DNA of 64,000 nt from Myotis daubentonii (GCF_963259705.1 NC_081847.1:87604485-87668484); one strand, 5' to 3'. Numbered from the stretch's first letter, positions 47,940-61,687 are shown. Notes: generated by a model from the sequence alone, not told the origin. Numbers and translations: made by a program.

Positions 47940-49820
47940 TATTTATAAATTGAGTTATAAATCCTGCCTTCCCAAATAAGCTTTATAGCTGGGTGCAAAC
48001 ATTTCACAGTTTAACCAAATGTGTGTGAAGCCTTTTCCTGTGCCTCATCTCATTTGATCCTCACAGAAGTCCTGGAATAGGTAGATCGGAGACTCAATAG
48101 AATCCTACTTTCTTTTCATTAGCAAGATTTGAATAGCAATATTAAAATATTTCTTCTAATTAATTTTCTTTCAACGTGCACGAATCCATGCACCGGAACA
48201 CTTGTATTTCTATACTAAGGGATATATACATAGGTGTGCATGAAACTTTCTCCATGTTTCTTGGAAAAGCAATCCTTCGATAGATTTGATTCCACGGGCA
48301 CATCAAGGTGGATATGTTTATATAATAAAATGCATATACATGCATTCACATATGTGGATGCTGAGCCAAAACACTGTGAACCCCCAGCACTAAGGAAGCA
48401 AAGTCTGCCTTGTCCATGTCTTCCTCTCTTTTCTGTGCTCTGTGAGCTCACATGTGCTTACCTTTGAGGACTCATGATAGATAGAGCAGCTGCCATCCCT
48501 TCTCAATGGTACTTGGTGCTGAGGAGGAGGAGGCATACTATTTATTCTGTGCTCAGGGTTAAGCTGGCTGTGTCTCTATTGCTGCTTTGCATTGTTCTAG
48601 ACAGATCACTGAATATAGTTTTGAATGGTTCTCTTCTCTGTATCATTTTATGTGGGTGCACTGGGCTGTGTAGGAGGCAGCCACTGCATTGCACACGGGA
48701 GGAGGTAATAATCCAGCCCTGGAGAAATTGATTCAGCACCCACATGGAACAGAGCAGGTTTAACATTCATAGTCTCCTTGGCCACTTAGCCAGAGTTTTC
48801 TGCTAACACAGTTCTGGAACCTAGTGTTTGCTCAATAAATGTGTGTTGGGTGGGTGACTGAATGATGAATAGATACATTATGTGTCTTCAGTGGGGTCTT
48901 TCTTTACCTCAATCTTCAATGTAATGTGCTTTATAGAAGACGCAGTTATGTCAACAGCTGTTTTTATTGAAAATGATTGTTTTATCATTTTCTTTCAAGG
49001 AGTCACAGAGTTTTCCAATTAATAAAAATGGTAAGGTTTCTTTAACTTAACATGCATTAGTGTGAATTTTAAATCACAATTTAAGCTTATCAAGTTTATG
49101 CTAAATAATACTATCTACATTTCATGTAATTTTCAAATTGTGGCATATAAAATACTGATTGTCTATCTTGCTTATTGAGTCACATGTGCTCTGGGAAAGT
49201 AGCTTTTTGCTCTTCCTCTCCCCTTTTTCTGATGACTACAAGAAAATAGCTCCCTCCTTGCCCCTCTCATTCCCAGAGCTCCAACCCTGAGACTCATCAC
49301 TGAGTAGGTGAGCAAGGGATTTCCTTCCTTCCCCCAGGCTCTGTGCTCTGTGCGTTAACAGAGACATAGAGCTGAGCCTGGGAGGAGACCTCAGCGATGT
49401 GTGAACTGGCTTCCTGACTGGTCAGAAAGGTACCATTTTCACTCATAACAGGAGGAATTCCTGGGAGGCCTGGAGAGGAAACCTGTGGGGTTCAAAACCT
49501 GGTAGGAGTGGAGGGGAAAGGAGGCTAGAGCTTCAGGACTCTTTTTATTTTTTAACAACCTGTGTTTATTGGAGTTCTGCTTACCTTTCATTTCTGTAAG
49601 TGTCAAACCCAAATGTTTTAAAAATTCATTCAGTGGTTCAAAGATTCATTGAGTGTCTTTTCTTGGTGTGAGCATTAGCCCGTCCATATAGGTGAGTGTT
49701 TTAATAGCAGATGGTTTTGTGTAATAGGTAGAGAAGATAGATAACAATTAAGTTAGTGCTTTAATACTCCTGATGCCAATGAAAGGTATTTTTAATTGAA
49801 AGATACCCTACATTCTAAAG

Positions 49821-50042
49821 CAGTGATGGCGAACCTTTTGAGCTCAGCGTGTCAGCATTTTGAAAAACCCTAACTTTGGTGCCGTGTCACATCTAGAAAT
49901 TTTTTGATATTTGCAACCATAGTAAAACAAAGACTTACATTTTTGATATTTATTTTATATATTTAAATGCCATTTAACAAAGAAAAATCAACCAAAAAAT
50001 GAGTTTGTGTGTCAGAGATGAGTCATAGGTTCGCCATCACTG
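49821..50042. mobile_element. hAT-type MITE with perfect 8-bp TSD
   Basis: Same family as 43195, with ends cagtgatggcgaacctt and gttcgccatcactg. TSD ttctaaag at 49813-49820 and 50043-50050 is perfect. Confidence 0.94.
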
Positions 50043-50055
50043 TTCTAAAGGCTAT

Positions 50056-50058
<3 letters not shown>

Positions 50059-50092
<34 letters not shown>
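50059..50092. repeat. (AC)n microsatellite
   Basis: A pure CA run starting nine bases after the TSD of the hAT MITE at 49821. Confidence 0.97.
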
Positions 50093-50094
<2 letters not shown>

Positions 50095-51077
50095 CAGTGT
50101 TTTATTTTTATTTCAATAATAAAATAAGAATTTGGGGTGTTAAAATGTGTCCAGGTAAGGGCAACCCTGACACAAATTTCCTGCTGCGTGGGATTCAGGT
50201 CTTAGTAGCCCTTAGCAGAGCCTGGCAGGAAGCAGGGCACCTGGGTCTTTTACCCGTTGCTAATATGAACTGGGTGAGAGGAGGGAGTGAACTAGGTCAT
50301 CATTAAAGTCTGTTCCAGCTTTAACACACGCTGTTCATGGAATGTTGATTGTCAAACAGAAAATGTGCATTTGGTTGGCTGAAGGAGCCGCCATGGCAGG
50401 AGGCTGCCCGGAACCACACTGAATGTTAATAAGTGCCAGAGGACTCGCAGCCAATCAAAACACAAGTGCTGCTAAAATGAATTTATAAGAAAAAGAATGA
50501 TTATTGGGCTTGAAAAGGCAGAGGGTAGCCTGTGGAATCTAATGCGGGGAGGCCTGGAGAATAGATGAGAATAAACTCTAGCCGTGTTATCTGAGCCTAC
50601 CTGGTGAGGAGAATCCAAATGATCCAATATGTCCACCTGTCATTTCCACTTGCTAGGTTAGACAGTTAAATTTTCTTTTTCAGTTTTCATTTTAAAACAA
50701 AACCCAGATGTGGTGACTGCAGTGGAAGACCTAAGGCTGTCGGGAGGAAATCATAGTGGTATGGCATCTCGTCTTTAACCGTAACCTTTAAAAAGCATAG
50801 TTAACTTGTTGTGAGTTTACGTGAAATTGTATTTTGCTGTGAGTTAGAGCCCATACAAAATACTCCAGACATTTACCATGGACTTGAAAAATGTTCATAG
50901 GGTTCGTTTCCAGGGAATTTTGTTTCACATATTTCTACCCCTTTTCACACTTTACCCCTGGAACGGTCTCTGTTGGAAGCAGAGAGAGTCTTGGTACTTG
51001 TTTTGGATGATTAGCTTCCTTTATGCCATCTCACTGCGGACCCTAAAGACAAAAGTCCACCTTTGCATGAGGTTGGC

Positions 51078-51385
51078 TAAGGCTGCCATAGTGGAGTACA
51101 CAGCCTGAGCGGGTCCAAAGGAGACATTATTTTCTCACAGTCTGGAGGCTGGAATCCAAGGTGAAGGGCTTGGCATGCCTGCTCACTTGCAGACGGGGGA
51201 ATCTCAGGGTGTCCTGGTGTCTCTTTCTCTAAGGACACCTGTCCTATTTGATTAGGACCCTCTACCCTTATGGCCTCATTTAACCTTAATTACCTCTTTA
51301 AAAGTCTTCTCTCTACATACATTGTGAATTAGGACTTTAATATATGAATTTTGGGGAACATAATTTGCCTCATAACAACCTTTAC
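51078..51385 (-). mobile_element. MLT1-like LTR relic
   Basis: It shows gctgccatagtggagtacac, tcacagtctggaggctggaa and accttaattacctctttaaa, in the antisense MLT1 order; same family as 17235 and 40590. Confidence 0.6.
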
Positions 51386-51729
51386 AGCTATGTTCAATGA
51401 TAAATTCCACTCTGTTGCAAGTCCATTAATTCAGTCACCAAAGATATTTTTACATTTCCCCCCAATCTCACTCCAGTTGAAAAATAACAAATAACCACAA
51501 GATTTATTTATTTTTTCCCGAGGGTATTCTACTCTGGTATTCAAATTTTAAATGAGAATCCACTTCCTAAAAGAAAGAAATAATAGTCACCCTTGCTTCT
51601 GCTGTCTTAGAAATGCAAACGCACAAAGCTTTCCTCTGAGTCTATATGTAAAGGGTGCATAGCTCTTCAAATAAAAGTTATAGAAAGAGATACAATTTTT
51701 CATGTTATTCTTATCTAAGCTTTATTCTT

Positions 51730-51945
51730 TTTTAAAATATGTTTATTGATTTTTTTACTGAGAGGAAGGGAGAGGGATAGAGTTAGAAACATCAGTGAGA
51801 GAGAAACATCGATCAGCTGCCTCCTGCACACCTCCTACTGGGGATGTGCCTGCAGCCAAGGTACATGCCCTTGACCTGAATTAAACCTACAATCCCTCAG
51901 TCCGCAGGCCAACACTCTATCCACCGAGCCAAACCGGTTAGGGCA
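51730..51945 (-). mobile_element. Ves SINE with ~15-bp TSD
   Basis: An antisense SINE between ctaagctttattctt (51715-51729) and ctaagcttttttctt (51947-51961). The head ends gccaaaccggttagggc. Confidence 0.92.
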
Positions 51946-52309
51946 CCTAAGCTTTTTTCTTATCTAAGGTGTATTCTTTTAGGTTTTAGTAAAATGTCAC
52001 TAATTCTTCCTGATAAATTTTAAATAAATATATATGACTTGTCAATCACTATTCTAGGCATTGGAGTGACAACAGAGAGCAGTTTCTGTCTTCAATGAGC
52101 TCAATATGCCCTAGTCTGGATGATAAAATATTTGTCACTGTTTCTCATGCAGAATAAACTCTTTTCCTATGTTTGTCTTTAGTTTGTTTTAAGGCCTCCT
52201 TTTTTACTTAGCCCTCATTGCTAGCCTTAGTCATTTCTGCTGGGGAAAATAATGAGAGGAAACTGAAATCAAGTGACTTACGTGTCCATCTGTAAAATGA
52301 GGGGCTAGA

Positions 52310-52392
52310 CAGGATCAGTGGTTCCCAGCCTGGTTATCCATTAACGTCACCTGGGAGCTTTAAAAATGTACCTTAGACCCCAGACACTCTGG
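52310..52392 (+). mobile_element. MER5-like relic
   Basis: aggatcagtggttcccagcc, aacgtcacctgggagcttta and accccagacactctgg follow MER5 hAT-Charlie text. It is truncated where the L1 begins. Confidence 0.5.
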
Positions 52393-52394
52393 TT

Positions 52395-54345
52395 TATTTG
52401 TTTGTATTTAAGTTAAATCTTTATTATTTAAGGTATTACATATGTCCCCCTTCCCCCACATTCACCCCTTCTAGCCTGCCCCCATTCCCTGACCCAGGCC
52501 TTCAACACCATATTGTCTGTGTCCATGGGTTATGCATATATATATTCAAGTTCTTTGGTTGATCTCTTCCCACCTATCTACCCACCCTGTCTTCTCTCTG
52601 AGATTCCACAGTCTCTTCCATGCTTTATAATCTCTGGATCTATTTTGTTCATCAGGTTATTTTGTTCATTAGATTCCACATATGAGTGAGATCATGTGAT
52701 ACTTGTCTTTCTCTGACTGGCTTATTTCAGTTATCATGATACTCTCCAGGTCCCTCCATGTTGTCTCAAAGAGTAAGAAATCCTTCCTTTTTACTGCTGC
52801 ATAATATTCCATGGTGTACATGTACCACAACTTTTTTTATCCACCATCTACTGATGGGCACTTGGGCTGTTTCCAGATCTTAACTATTGTAAATTGTGCT
52901 TCTCTGAACATAGGGGTGCATAAATTCTTTCTGATTGGTGCATCAGGTCTCTTAGGGTATATTCCTAGAAGTGGGATCACTGGGTCAAATGGCAGTTCCA
53001 TATTTAATATTTTGAGGAAACTCCATACTGTTTTCCACAGTGACTGCACCAGTCTGCATTCCCACCAGCAGTGTGCTAGGGTTCCCATTTCTCCACATCT
53101 CTGGCCAACACTTGTCATTTGTTGATTTGTTGATGGTAGCCATTCTGACAGATGTGAGGTGATACCTCATTGTCATTTTAATTTGCATCTACCTGATGAT
53201 CTGTGACTTTGAGCATTTTTCTCATATGTTTCTTGGCCCTAAGTACATCGTCTTTGGAGAAGTGTCTGTTTAGGTCCTTGGCCTGATTTTTAATTGGACT
53301 GTTTGTCTTCCTTTTGTTAAGTTGTGTGATTATATTTTGTATACTAAACCTTAGCAGATGTATCATTGCCAAATATGTTCTCTCATACAGTGGGCTTTTC
53401 ATTTTGTTGATGGTTTCTTTTGCTGTGCAGAAGCTTTTTACTTTTATGTAGTCCCATGTGTTTATTTTCTCCTTAGTTTCTTTTGCTCTAGGAGATTTAT
53501 CTGTAATCATATTGCTACAAGAGATGTCTGAGATTTTGCCTGTGGTTTCTTCTAGGATTTTTATGGTTTCACGACTTACATTTAAGTCTTTTATCCATTT
53601 TTGAATTTATTCTTGTGTATGGTGTAAGTTGGTGGTCTAGTTTAATTTTTGCAAGTATCTGTCCAATTTTCCCAACACCATTTTTTGAAGAGATTGTCTT
53701 GACTCCACTGTATGTTCTTGCCTCCTTTGTCAAATATTAATTGAGCATAATGTCTTCAGTTGATTTCTGGGCTCTCTGTTCTGTTCCATTGATCAATATG
53801 CCTGTTCTCATACCAGTACAAGGCTGTTTTGATTACAGTGGCTTTGTAGTATAATTTGAAATCTGTTATTGTGATTCCTCCAACTTTGTTCTTCTTTCTC
53901 AAAATTGCTGCAACTATTCAGGATCTTTTTTTGTTCCATACAAAATTTTGGAGTGTTTGTTCTAGATCTGTGAAATATGCCGTTGGTATTTTAACAGGGA
54001 TTGCATTGAATCTGTAGATTGCTTTAGGTAGTATGGACATTTTAATGATGCTAATTCTACTAGTCCATGAATACAGTATATTCTTCCACTTGTTTATATC
54101 TTCCTCTATCTCTTTTCTCAATGTCTTGTAGTTTTTTGAGTACAAGTCTTTTACCTCCTTGGTTAACTTTATTCCTATGTATCTTAATTTTTTGTTGCAG
54201 TGGTAGAGGGGATTGTTTGTTTCATTTCTCTCTCTGAGAATTCATTATTGGTGTATAAAAATGCCATCAATATCTGGGTGTTAATTTTGTATCCTGCTAC
54301 ATTGCCAAATTTCTTTATTAAATTGAGTAGTTTCTGTGTGGGAAG
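52395..54345 (-). mobile_element. 5'-truncated LINE-1 (ORF2 C-terminal part and 3' UTR)
   Basis: Antisense frames translate as L1 ORF2 C-terminal segments: 53918-54145 ([20 protein letters not shown]), 53178-53510 (KVKSFCTAKETINKMKSP) and 52837-53118 ([31 protein letters not shown]). The frames are separated by stops and shifts, so the copy is dead. The 3' UTR (tacatatgtcccccttcccc) follows towards 52395. Endonuclease and most of the reverse-transcriptase domain are missing. The 5' breakpoint near 54345 is approximate. Confidence 0.92.
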
Positions 54346-55902
54346 TAATGCATATTATGGTGATACCTTGAGGGTGACTTAGTATAAAAGTATTATTATA
54401 TTTAAAAATGGATGAGCTGAATATCATTACATTCTGTTCAAATATAACCAAGAAAATACAAAATATGGAAGGAGATATAGGAGATACATTGTTACGGTAG
54501 TGTCCCATGGAGATGAAGGCAAGAGGAAGATCAGAATGTGGGGGAAAGAATCAGTACTGACTACCTCTTTCCAGGAGAGAAGAGGAAAGGAGAGGATGTA
54601 GAAATAACAGCATATCTGTCTCAAAAAGTTGTGAAGGCATATTTACCCAGACTACTTTCATTCCTCATGAGATAAGAAGTAGGGTCTGCTAGCCTTTCGA
54701 CTGTATTCTTTCCTGTGCTCCAACGTTTTCAACAGCCATCGATATTGCTAACTCACCCATTCAGTATGGAGCCATCTTTCTCAGCCAGCACATTCTTCAA
54801 GTTTTAGGTATTGAATTCAGTTAATATTTCCTCTTCTCAGTAAAGGCACAGGTCAGTACCAAGTAAAAAGATACCTCCCTAGAGAATAGCCTAAGCCAGG
54901 CTCTTGCATAGCATGTGTCAGGAGTGACCCATGAGGCGTCCGAAATTGAGTTACAGTTTGCTGCTCCCTCTCAGTGTGCTGAATGAGAAGAGGACCTTTG
55001 GGTAACACATCCAGTCAGCTTGGCAGGGATCTGCCTGCCTGTGGAAAGCATGTGAACTGCATTAATAACACTTCAAACTTAAGCAGGAAGAGCCTTGGAA
55101 GAAAGATGTCTTCAAATGAATTCCCAAATGCAGACTTTCTCCCCCCTCTCACTTCACAGGCAGAGCTGGTTGCAAAGGGCAACTTCAACAACTTCGCACA
55201 GGCAGCCCAGTCACTGTCATCCTGACTTGGAAAGGGAAGGGGTTGTCAGTTCCCCAGAAAGCAGACATCCCCTGAGACCTAGGCACGGCTTTCATGTTCA
55301 GTCACTGCATTTAATTCAATTATCTGCCCCCACCACCTCCAACTGTCTGCCTTACAAGGAAGGTTGGGAGGAGAGTGATGGCTGATGGTTCTGCAAGTCC
55401 CAAAAGGTGTGCATTCTTTATTAGGAAATTCAATAAAGGAGGAGGTCTTACTCACCCAGCTGCTTCCTCTGGGAAGTTGTCATGAGGCTCCAGCTGCCTG
55501 CAGCAGCAAGATGACCAGGTCTACACATGGACTGATTTTTTAAAATATTGGATTGAGATAATTGTATTTTTTTAAAAAAGGACCTATGTCATTTACACAT
55601 TAGAATTTCTTTGTTTTGGATGTGAAAAACCACCACAGGATCCTATTCTATTCTAGAATTTTCAGAGTTCAGTTACCCAGGTAGAGTTATATTTAAGTCT
55701 AATGATTAACTTCTCTTCCTTCTCTTGTTTTACCTGTCATGACTGTTTGCCTGTTCCAAGGAACAACTGTGATTAGAATCTCTACAAGATCTTGAGGAAA
55801 AAGATAAACAGAATTGTGGTTCACCTGCTGTGTTTTCTTTTTAGCAATGACTCAAATGAAACAATGCAATAAAAAATTGTGAGGTTAAAATTGCAGAAGA
55901 CA

Positions 55903-56349
55903 TCCTATATAATAAAAGCCTAATATGCTAAGTGGCAGTCATCTGGCCAACCAATCAACGCGTAATATGCTAATGATATGCTAAGGCTGCTCAACTGCTC
56001 ACTCTGATGTGCACTGACAGTCGACTGGTTGACCCGTCTCTATGATGTGCACTGACCACCAGGGGGCAGACACTCCAGCCAGTAAGTTAGCTTGCTGCTG
56101 GGGTCCAGCTCATCCAGATTGAGATGGGCCAGACATGCCCTGGAGCCCTCCTAGGGTTCCTCCCCAGGTGGCCAACCTCCCACCTCCCTCCCCGGCCCGA
56201 TCATGCACTGGTGGGGTCCCTCGGCCTGGCCTACACCCTCTTGCATTCCGGGACCCCTAGGGGGATGTCGGAGAGCTGGTCTCAGCCTGATCCTGCAGGC
56301 CAGGCCGAGGGACCCCACTGGCACATGAATTCATGCACCAGGCCTCTAG
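55903..56349 (+). mobile_element. HeliBat-like Helitron, well preserved
   Basis: It starts tcctatataataaaagcct after A and ends caggcctctag before T. The terminal hairpin is tgaattcatgca. It has the motif ccaccagggggcagac and an internal stem of two perfect 20-bp arms (56212-56231 with 56298-56317). Confidence 0.93.
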
Positions 56350-58611
56350 TTATAAAATAACACAAGAAGTCTTTTCCCTCACTTGTCTCATATAACAGGT
56401 AACTCATGAAGTGAACAAGAATTGACTATGCCATACAAAAGACCAAAAGTTGAAGAAAGCTAAGCTAAGCTGATTTTTGAATTAATATATCACAATCCTT
56501 CTAATTGTTTCAGAGTGCAAATATATTGCTATCATTTTTCATTAACTAGACCAATAAGGCCCATAAAGATATATCAAAAGTTAGTGTTTTCCAAATTTGA
56601 GTTTATACAGAACTTCTTTAAGAAAAGAAATGCTCAGGCCCTCAGTAACATATGCTCTCTCAATTTTGAGAAATATTGGCTAAGGATTCCAAGGCTTATT
56701 GCATGGAAATATCTAACTGCAAATAATCTTAGAAAAATAGAAAATTTATTTTATACAGGTATAAATCATTTTAGATTCTGTTTGCAATGGAGGCTAAAAA
56801 ATGAAGTAACCGTAAAACACAAAACCTTGTGCACCTACAATGTCATGCCTGCAGACTCAATTTGAAAAACACTACTTAAAGCACAATTAACCAAAATTTT
56901 AGACTTTTCAACAAATTCTTTTCTTTTTTATACATGTGCTACATTGCCAATTTTCTATAGCCTTATATTTAATTCAGTCTCTGAATCCTGCTCCCAAGTT
57001 TCTCCTATCTTTATAGACTCTGAGCAATAAGAAGAAGATTAGCAACAAAATGAATATATTCTGGGAAAAAACAAACTTGTTTCCCAAGGGGTTGGCAGCC
57101 CTATTTTTTTTCCCTCCAATCAGACAGGAAAAAAAAGTTGCCTTCTTTGAAAGCTGATCTCATTAGGAGTTTATTTAATCATAGATATGTCTCCATAAGT
57201 GTTGTCAACAACATCTATTTATTGAAAACCAATAAATATGAGTGGAAGGATTAATGTCCTAGATGATCAATGAATATGTCTTAAAACCTTTATGAATGAC
57301 TTAGCATAAATAAGTTTACTGAAGAAAACATTTTTTATGGAAATTCATATCTTTTCTTAAGTATCTTCTGTCTTGAAGGGAAGACTGGGAATGTGCACAT
57401 TAATAGATAATGATTAATATGAGCAAATGAGCAATGAAGTAAATACATATCGTGGAGGCACAAGGCAGAGAAGAGTTTGGGGGAAGTGCAAGTTAAGTAG
57501 AGCCTTGGAAGAAAAATAGGATTGGGATAGACAAAATGGATGCAAGAAGGTATTCCCAGGCAGGAAACTTCAGAGAGTTAGAAGCTGGAAATGTTATTTG
57601 GAGGATGGATACTAGAACAATATGGCTGAAGATAGGTGCTCCTAAGAAGAGCTTTCCTAGGTAGCTTCAGAAAGACTGCTTGAAGGACTTTGAACTTAGT
57701 TGCTGAGGGTGTTGAAGCAGGGCACCCCAATGGTGAACACAGCGCTTCTGGATGGCTCGCCTGGCAGTGGTGGGAAGAAGGATGTAAAAAGGGAAGGAGC
57801 TGGGACACTCAATTCAGGTAGCTGGTGAAATATTTAGAGGATGATCTAGACATAGAGTCATCTCTCATTCATAGCTATTTCATCAGTGACGAGCAAGGAG
57901 AGCAGCGCCCGAGATGACAAGTCGAGGATGGTTGTGAAGTGGGTGTTCCTCACCAAGCTGGCTTCTTCACACAGGGCTGCAGGGTTGGCTCTGTAAGCTC
58001 AACTCTGTGTATTTCCTCTGCTCTTGCTCTTTGCCCTCCTTGCCTGCACAATCCATCACTTGCTCAGCACTGAATTTCTTAACATCGGCACTAGTAACAT
58101 TTGGGTCTGGAGAATTCTTTGTTCTAGGAGGCTCTCCTATACCTGCCCTCTACCCACTAGATGCCTCATTACTTTCCCAAATTCTACCAACCAAAAATGT
58201 CTCCAGACATTGCCAGATGGCTCCCCAGAGGTGTGTGTGTGTGTGTCAGGGGTGGGGGGTGGGATCACCCCTTGTTGTTAACCACTGGCTTAAAGAAACA
58301 CATGTTTTATTGTTAAATGTTCAGCATTTGTGGCAAAAGAGTAAAAACTCTTTCTCCTCTCCAACATGACTAACCTATGAGCTGTGTACGTAGCATACCC
58401 TCAGGGACCCACAAATGCCATCCACACAGGTTGAAATGCCTTCTCCATTGACACGTTCCAACTTCCATCCTGCTCTCTGCCATCCAGCAACAATGTGAGA
58501 CCGTCCATGTAATTGGCGGATTGCCCGCATATCCTGGTTTGCCTGGGAGAGTCCTGGTTTACACCTGTTTCTCCACTCCTTTCTGGTTAGTCCCCCTTTC
58601 ACGCTCTAACG

Positions 58612-58793
58612 CAGGGGTGGGGAACATCTAGCCCTGCCAAGACAGCTGAAGGCTGGTCTAGAAATTCAATATATCTAGGAGTTTGTTTTTTTTTAAATAG
58701 CAACATAATTTTTAAGTTGGTAATTGTGTATGGCCAGAGAATGTTGTAAATATCCACATGACCCTTGGCAGAAAAAAAGGTTCCCCACCCCTG
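58612..58793. mobile_element. hAT-type MITE, second family, with 8-bp TSD
   Basis: The ends are caggggtggggaac and gttccccacccctg. Flanks ctctaacg (58604-58611) and ctctaatg (58794-58801) match at 7 of 8. It is 182 bp and non-coding. Confidence 0.9.
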
Positions 58794-60561
58794 CTCTAAT
58801 GTGCCCTAAACTGGATGGGAAAGTATATGATCACTCAAAGACAGATTGTTCCTAGAATGGTGAAAGAACAATCAGGGACAACGAGAGTTGAAGGAGGCAA
58901 AGAGGCAAATTGCCTCTCTGGCTGTCCCAGCTACTATTTCCAGGAGACGGTACTGGAGTTCAGATTGAGAGAACGCTAGGAGTTCACCAGGGAAAAGGGC
59001 AAAGAGGTGACCAAGACAGGACAAGACACCGAGCTGGATAAACTGAAGAGTTAGACCAACAGGCTAATATGAAAATCCCAAAGTCATTTTTTGCAAACTT
59101 GACTTCAATTTTGTATCTACCTATCAAATTGTTGTCCTACCTGGCAAATGGTCAGTGGCATTTTGAGGCTATAAATTCTAAATGTGACCAATATTTATCT
59201 TTTACAAAAGAAACAGAATTGATTGCTAGAAATTGTCCAAAAGGAGAGGAGTGTTAGTCCCCTGGCTACGGGTTTGCAGATGTGTTGATATTAAAATGCA
59301 ATGATCACTTCGCTTTCTTTTATCTGAATGTTTTCAGCTGAGACATAACTATAGAGGTCCTAGCATATCATCACACATATATAGGTTTCAAAGACTTGGG
59401 AAGGAATCTTATTTTAACATCTGTAGTTGATTTTATTAAAAGCAGTTTAAATCCCCCTGCCTAGAGCAGTTTGGAATTAGAGAGATGGGCTGCAGAAATT
59501 TACATTTTAATTGAGGCAGGAGACAAAATAGGGCATGGTGAAGCATTCACACATTACAAGGAAGAATAAATAAGATATGTATCAACTGGGAGAAAAGGAA
59601 TGACTGGTCGTTTTTCACTGCCTTATGCACTTAATTTTTTTCATAGGGCAGTGAGCTGAGTTAGGCTTGCTATGTAAAAACAGCTTTCCCAGTCAAAATG
59701 TTTACCATTTTGGTGTCTTGGCATTGAAATATTTTTACACTGTGGAGTCAGTATGCAAATACATGTACTCAAACAGGCCTGGGTATGTATGCAAATGTGG
59801 TATGGTGGTATCTATAAATATAGTATTTCAACTAGCTATAAATATAAATAACTTATTTCAAAACATCACAAAGGACATTATTTTATGTGGGATATATGGG
59901 ATGTATTTTATGTGAGAGTTATTGACCAATGTAATTTACCTATAAAATACTATAATTTGAACATTGGTAAGAAGTTTTACAGAAATAGAATTCTCCTCTG
60001 TGGACTTTGTTTTTTTCCACTGTGATCAGAATGAAAGTCTCTCTGAAGAGTGGGGAGTACCTAGGTTTGCAAACTTGAAAATTTATCAGTGTTTGACAGT
60101 GACCTTGAGAAAATAGTCCATTCATATTTTCCCATATTCATTATGTGTTTGGTTCATTTACAGATAATTAAGCTAAACATACATTTTTCATTAAGGAAAA
60201 ACAATATTTTAAAAGGTACATTATAATGGCTTTTAAAAGATATTGCGGTCATGTGAAAATAATGTTCAGAAAATTGCATATTTAATTAAGCATATTTGAA
60301 CATTTGCTTAAAACTTCAACTTTATGGTATCTATTCTATTGACTGTACTACTGCATGCTCTTTTAAAACATAATTACAGATTAATCATAAAATTGAAAAA
60401 ATTAAACAACATATTACTGTATTATGATTATCCAACTATTATTTAGTTCACAGTGAAGTCTAATTGGATCCACAGAGAGGAAATGTAATCCTTTATCTCA
60501 AAGCATGTGCCTCTCAAGCATGGAAGCCAAATAAATTCTCTACTTTTACCCACCAACACTT

Positions 60562-61544
60562 TTTTTTTTTTTACTCATATTCGAGCATTTATTCCAATAG
60601 TGCCAGCAGTATGTGAGAGCAGCAGGTCACCCACAAAAATCTGCTCTACTCCTCCCCATAAACCAGCTGCTTGTATTGGGTAGAAGGACAAAAGATTACA
60701 TGGGAAGGCAGGAATTACAGGCACGGGGAAGTAGGCGAGGTATAACGGTTACAGGTTACAGGCAATGTGAGCTTGGTGGGGGTGGTGGGGGGGTGTTGCA
60801 AAGAGCAGGCACCTCTAGGACCAGATTGTACAGTTCTTGGAAAAGGAGGATGGACTGCATTCCGGTGTTAACTCCCATGTCCTGGGGCGTAGAACTCTCA
60901 GCCAGGTTAGAATGTGCTTCCTCTTAGAGGTTGAGTTTAAAGGCGATAGCACATGTCAGTCACTCCGCACATTGCCAAGCACACAGTAGGCCTTCAGGAA
61001 CCACATGAGTACTCTTCTGCTGGGGTTCTTGTTCCAGCGTCTAGAAGGGTTCAGCAATCTGGAGAAGGGGTTGAAGACCAAGCAGGATTGCCCTGGGTTG
61101 AGACTTCTCAAATAAGCTCTGCTCATTCTCCATTACAAAGCTGAGCTCGGCAGATGCCCTGATGGATGAATAGGAGTTTTCCAGTTATACAAGGGAGTGA
61201 GGATGGGATCCAGTCCGAGCGTATGCACAGATCCACGGGCTGAGTGGCTTAAAGAGAGTGAAACAGACACACAGGGAGACTTAGGCCGCGGCAGAGACAC
61301 AGAGACTCGACAGAAAGAGGCTCAGAGGCAGACCATGATGGAGAAAGACATGGCGACTACGATTCAGAGAAACAGAGAGACCCAGGGAGACCAAGAAATA
61401 GAAAAACAGAGGCAGAGACAGAGACGTAGACAGAGGAATAGAGATACTCGGGGTGAATAGAGGCAGCAAACCCACTGAACGATTCCGGGAGACACGAGAA
61501 CCAGGAGGGAACCTGCGTGGAGGCGGCCGCCCTCAATCACTCTG
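60562..61544 (-). pseudogene. Retrocopy of a polyadenylated RNA, source unknown
   Basis: This ~983-bp block is bounded by an 18-bp perfect direct repeat, ttttacccaccaacactt, at 60544-60561 and 61545-61562. On the - strand it ends in poly(A) (poly-T at about 60560-60572) preceded 15 bases earlier by AATAAA (60588-60593 inverted). These are the marks of L1-driven retrotransposition of a processed transcript. The - strand 5' end is CpG-rich (ggcggccgcc), as from a CpG-island promoter, which suggests a nearly complete copy. No long - strand frame exists; the longest is 64 codons and low in complexity. A MIR-like stretch lies near 60955-61010. The source could be a long non-coding RNA or an mRNA that is mostly untranslated. 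I do not recognise it. Confidence 0.85.
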
Positions 61545-61687
61545 TTTTACCCACCAACACTTAATTTGCCTTAAAGTTTGACCATGAATTGCCTTTTTGC
61601 TTTTCCTGGAATTTTGAAATGGCATTTATAGTCTTTAAAAAATATTAGCACATCTCCACCTCATCAATAAGATTATTTGTTTCTTTT

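Noticed and set aside
48175..48200. gtgcacgaatccatgcaccg, resembling a Helitron 3' terminal hairpin
   Set aside because: There is no CTAG end next to it and no 5' end nearby; it may be a fragment or chance.
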